From: Berkiella sp964502705
GTDB taxonomy: Bacteria > Pseudomonadota > Gammaproteobacteria > Berkiellales > Berkiellaceae
Assembly (NCBI GenBank): GCA_964502705.1
Contig: CAZCXZ010000011.1
Location: 1-44,826, forward strand
Direction of reading: 5' to 3'
DNA length: 44,826 nucleotides
Part shown: piece by piece, positions 42,394-44,826 of the stretch
Numbering within the stretch: the stretch's first letter is position 1
How the letters are laid out: the number at the start of each line of letters is the position of its first letter
The notes under the pieces: generated by a model
What the model was told of the DNA's origin: nothing
The model's input: the letters and a program-made list of their open reading frames with translations, nothing else
Database searches by the model: none
Made by a program: the position numbers and the translations under genes

Positions 42394-43866
42394 ATGCCAC
42401 GGATGGTACAACTTAAACGCTTAACACTCATTGCATGCAGTGTGTTATTAACGCACTGCGCTGTTGGGCCTAATTTTGAGTCGCCAGACGCGCCATTGGT
42501 ATCGGATTATACCGAAACACCCCTACCAAGAAAAACACTGTCTACCAAAGGCGTGCATGGTGGCAAGGCGCAATATTTTGTCGATGGCCACGATGTCTGC
42601 GCCAGCTGGTGGGAATTATTTCATTCACCTGCCTTAAATGAAATGATACAGAAAGGGTTTGAAAATAACCCAACCTTGGATGCGGCTACTGCAGCACTCG
42701 TGCAAGCTGAACAAAACCTACGTGCACAGTTTGGTGCCTTAATGTTGCCGGCGTTGAACGCGCAAGGTAACGTTCAAAGACAGCAATATACAGGAGCAGG
42801 TCTTGGTGTACCCAATGGTAACCCCTCTATCTTTAATATTCTGAATTCACAATTAAATGTTTCTTATACCTTTGATATTTTTGGTGGTTCAAGACGCGAA
42901 CTAGAATCGCTTTGTGCTGCGGTTGATTATCAGCGTTTTCAGCTTGAAGCCGCTTATTTAACGATGTCTACGAATATTGTCACCTCGGTTATTACCGAAG
43001 CGTCATTACGTGAACAACTTAAAGCGACACAAGATTTAATCGCCTTCCAGGAAAAATTGCTGAAAATCACACAGCAGCAATTCGAATTAGGTGCACAATC
43101 AAAGATTGCCGTGTTAGCCCAACAAACCCAATTAGCGCAAACAAAAGCCCTATTACCGCCCGTTGAGAACTCGTTAGCACAGACAAGACATGCTATAGCG
43201 GTATTGATGGGAGAATTCCCAAGTGAAAATACCGCGCCACACTTTAATCTTGATAATATTGTTCTGCCTGACGTCATACCGGTCAGTTTGCCATCTTGTT
43301 TGGTAAGGCAGCGCCCGGATGTTCGAGCAGCAGAGGCATTGCTCCATCAAGCAAGTGCTCAAATCGGCGTGGCAACGGCTGCATTGCTTCCGCAAATTAC
43401 ATTAAGTGGTAATGCAGGTTGGCAAGCGAATCAATTAAACGACTTATTTGCACCACAGGCGCATATCTGGACCATCGCCAGTGGTATTTTACAGCCGATA
43501 TTTCAAGGTGGTTCGTTAATTGCTAAAAGACGTGCCGCAATTGCCGCTTATGATCAAGCAGAAGCACAATATCGACAAGTGGTTTTACAAGCATTTCAAA
43601 ATGTTGCCGATACTTTACGCGCATTAGACTACGATGCGGAAGCCTTAAAAGCACAAACACAATCAGAAGTGTCAGCACGAGCAACCCTGAAAATGACTGA
43701 AGAACAGTTTCGATTAGGCGCTGTAAACTATATTGCTTTACTTGATGCGGAACAGCAAGTTCTTCAGTCACAAATCAAACGAATACAGGCACAAGCAGCA
43801 CGTTACAGCGATACAGCCACGCTTTATTCGGCACTAGGTGGCGGCTGGTGGAACAGGCAACAATGA
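42394..43866 (+). CDS. NodT/OprM-type outer-membrane efflux lipoprotein
   Basis: 490-aa outer-membrane channel of RND exporters. ATG 42394 (MPRMVQLKRLT) is chosen since it gives a normal lipoprotein signal; the frame extends to 42337. The signal region LTLIACSVLLTHCAVGPNF has a Cys before VGPNF, the usual lipidation place in this family, though His at -1 is atypical; LIAC is an alternative lipobox. Two OEP (TolC-like) repeats follow, with NPTLDAATAALVQAEQNL, ARTDIFGGSRRE-like FDIFGG, CLVRQRPDVRAAEALL and LDAEQQVLQSQ helices. The RND adaptor starts 10 bases after its stop, so this is the first gene of a second tripartite system. Confidence 0.93.
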   Translation: MPRMVQLKRLTLIACSVLLTHCAVGPNFESPDAPLVSDYTETPLPRKTLSTKGVHGGKAQYFVDGHDVCASWWELFHSPALNEMIQKGFENNPTLDAATAALVQAEQNLRAQFGALMLPALNAQGNVQRQQYTGAGLGVPNGNPSIFNILNSQLNVSYTFDIFGGSRRELESLCAAVDYQRFQLEAAYLTMSTNIVTSVITEASLREQLKATQDLIAFQEKLLKITQQQFELGAQSKIAVLAQQTQLAQTKALLPPVENSLAQTRHAIAVLMGEFPSENTAPHFNLDNIVLPDVIPVSLPSCLVRQRPDVRAAEALLHQASAQIGVATAALLPQITLSGNAGWQANQLNDLFAPQAHIWTIASGILQPIFQGGSLIAKRRAAIAAYDQAEAQYRQVVLQAFQNVADTLRALDYDAEALKAQTQSEVSARATLKMTEEQFRLGAVNYIALLDAEQQVLQSQIKRIQAQAARYSDTATLYSALGGGWWNRQQ

Positions 43867-43876
43867 GGAACGTTGA

Positions 43877-44826
43877 ATGCGTAAGCGCATGATAATCATG
43901 TTAATTGGCCTTGGCATCTTGTTTGGTGGCATATTTGGCTATCATTTATTTGTTGGCATGATGATGAAAAAGCATTTTGCTACGATGGGGGCACCACCTG
44001 TATCGGTTGCAACCATGAAAGTTAAATCCGAAACGTGGCGTCACCAAACGCAGGCAACGGGCAGTTTGCGAGCAATTAAAGGGGTTGATGTTACAACAGA
44101 AATAGCAGGCCTCATTACCAAAATTGAGTTCAAGCCGGGTATTCAAGTTGAAGAAGGCGATTTATTGGTGCAATTAAATGCCGACACCGAGATTGCCCAA
44201 TTAGAAGCTTTGCAGGCAACAGAAAAATTAGCAGAAATTACTTTAAATCGAGATAAAGCCCAATTTGCTATTCAAGCCGTAAGCCAAGCAACCGTCGATG
44301 CTGACGTGGCGAATTTACAAAATTTACAAGCACAGGTAGCACAGCAAAAAACGGTTATCGCTAAAAAAACGATTCGAGCGCCTTTTTCGGGTAAATTAGG
44401 GATTTGTTATGTTAATCCTGGGCAATACCTTAATCCCGGTGACAAGATCGTCACCCTGCAAACTTTAAATCCCATTTATGTCGATTTTTATTTACCGCAG
44501 CAATCGTTAGTAGCTGTGTCAAAAGGAATGCCGATTAAGCTGACTTCGGACACCTACCCAGGTAAAACTTTTACAGGCAAAGTGACAACGATTAATCCTT
44601 TGGTCGATGTGGCAACCCGTAACGTGCAAATGGAAGCAACGATTGATAACCCTAAAAATCAACTTATTCCGGGCATGTTCGCTAACGTTGAGATTTCGAC
44701 AGGTAAACCATCACCTTACCTAACTGTGCCTAAAACAGCGATTGCGTTTAATCCTTATGGAGAAATCGCTTATACGGTACAAGAGAAATCGGAAAATGAT
44801 AAAACGACCTTGATAGCCAATCAAAT
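43877..44826 (+). CDS. RND efflux periplasmic adaptor, cut by the window end
   Basis: Partial; 316 codons are readable with no stop. The N-terminal hydrophobic segment (IIMLIGLGILFGGIFGYHLF) anchors or exports it. Lipoyl half-motifs (ITKIEFKPGIQVEEGDLLVQL; KKTIRAPFSGKLGICYVNPG), a short helical hairpin, and beta-barrel region (PIYVDFYLPQQ; LIPGMFANVEI) mark an RND membrane-fusion protein. GAGGAA lies 6 bases before the ATG. It follows the NodT gene by 10 bases; the pump gene is expected just beyond the window. It differs clearly from the adaptor at 56-1225 in the hairpin length and in the MMMKKHF N-terminal region. Confidence 0.92.
   Translation, partial: MRKRMIIMLIGLGILFGGIFGYHLFVGMMMKKHFATMGAPPVSVATMKVKSETWRHQTQATGSLRAIKGVDVTTEIAGLITKIEFKPGIQVEEGDLLVQLNADTEIAQLEALQATEKLAEITLNRDKAQFAIQAVSQATVDADVANLQNLQAQVAQQKTVIAKKTIRAPFSGKLGICYVNPGQYLNPGDKIVTLQTLNPIYVDFYLPQQSLVAVSKGMPIKLTSDTYPGKTFTGKVTTINPLVDVATRNVQMEATIDNPKNQLIPGMFANVEISTGKPSPYLTVPKTAIAFNPYGEIAYTVQEKSENDKTTLIANQ

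Overview
The window looks like a draft-assembly scaffold piece (two 10-N gaps, at 10556-10565 and 26551-26560) from an AT-rich gammaproteobacterium that lives inside host cells, most likely in the order Legionellales (Legionella/Coxiella/Berkiella-type). This placement is inferred from gene content: RND pumps, an MFS transporter of the kind used by vacuolar bacteria, lysozyme-inhibitor-like proteins, and many eukaryote-like or toxin-like proteins (Ser/Thr kinase, F-box plus leucine-rich repeats, an ExoY/edema-factor-like cyclase, peptidase-like folds). No rRNA, tRNA or CRISPR was seen, so the genus cannot be proved from this window.

Layout. 1-4407: RND efflux adaptor and pump. 4426-8549: three minus-strand genes (protein kinase, GlnD/DUF294-like nucleotidyltransferase, small membrane protein). 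8689-11201: an MFS transporter on the minus strand preceded by an apparent Val/Ile-rich leader peptide and intrinsic terminator (attenuator), divergent from a CorA-type Mg2+ channel. 11202-12500: a REP-associated tyrosine transposase (RAYT) flanked by inverted copies of a 10-bp motif that recurs in pairs elsewhere. 12629-17280: unknown or effector-like genes, including a possible permuted-papain hydrolase, a possible clan CD (caspase/C80-like) cysteine peptidase and a Cass2/GyrI-like ligand-binding protein. 17395-24610: bacterial alpha-2-macroglobulin plus penicillin-binding protein 1C, overlapping genes. 24857-26479: a double-glycine leader peptide gene, a SAM methyltransferase and an atypical peptide deformylase. 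26534-30816: methionine-salvage operon mtnP-mtnA-mtnB-mtnC followed closely by an unknown gene.

30910-38845 is a host-interaction island bracketed by two paralogous MliC-META proteins. It holds three tandem LRR paralogues (two with an N-terminal F-box, one without) and, divergently, an ExoY/edema-factor-like nucleotidyl cyclase overlapping a small downstream gene. 38916-41120: a protein with 46-residue tandem repeats and, upstream, a short decayed-looking copy of its N-terminus. 41297-42307: an adenosine/adenine deaminase, which could process the adenine released by MtnP. 42394-end: a NodT-type outer-membrane factor and a second RND adaptor cut by the window edge.

The strongest new observations are: (1) the Val/Ile attenuator in front of the MFS transporter, which predicts branched-chain amino-acid control and substrate; (2) the ExoY-like cyclase with most catalytic positions kept, a large internal insertion and an overlapping partner gene; (3) the F-box/LRR tandem family; (4) the RAYT with its dispersed 10-mer family; (5) the orphan double-glycine peptide.
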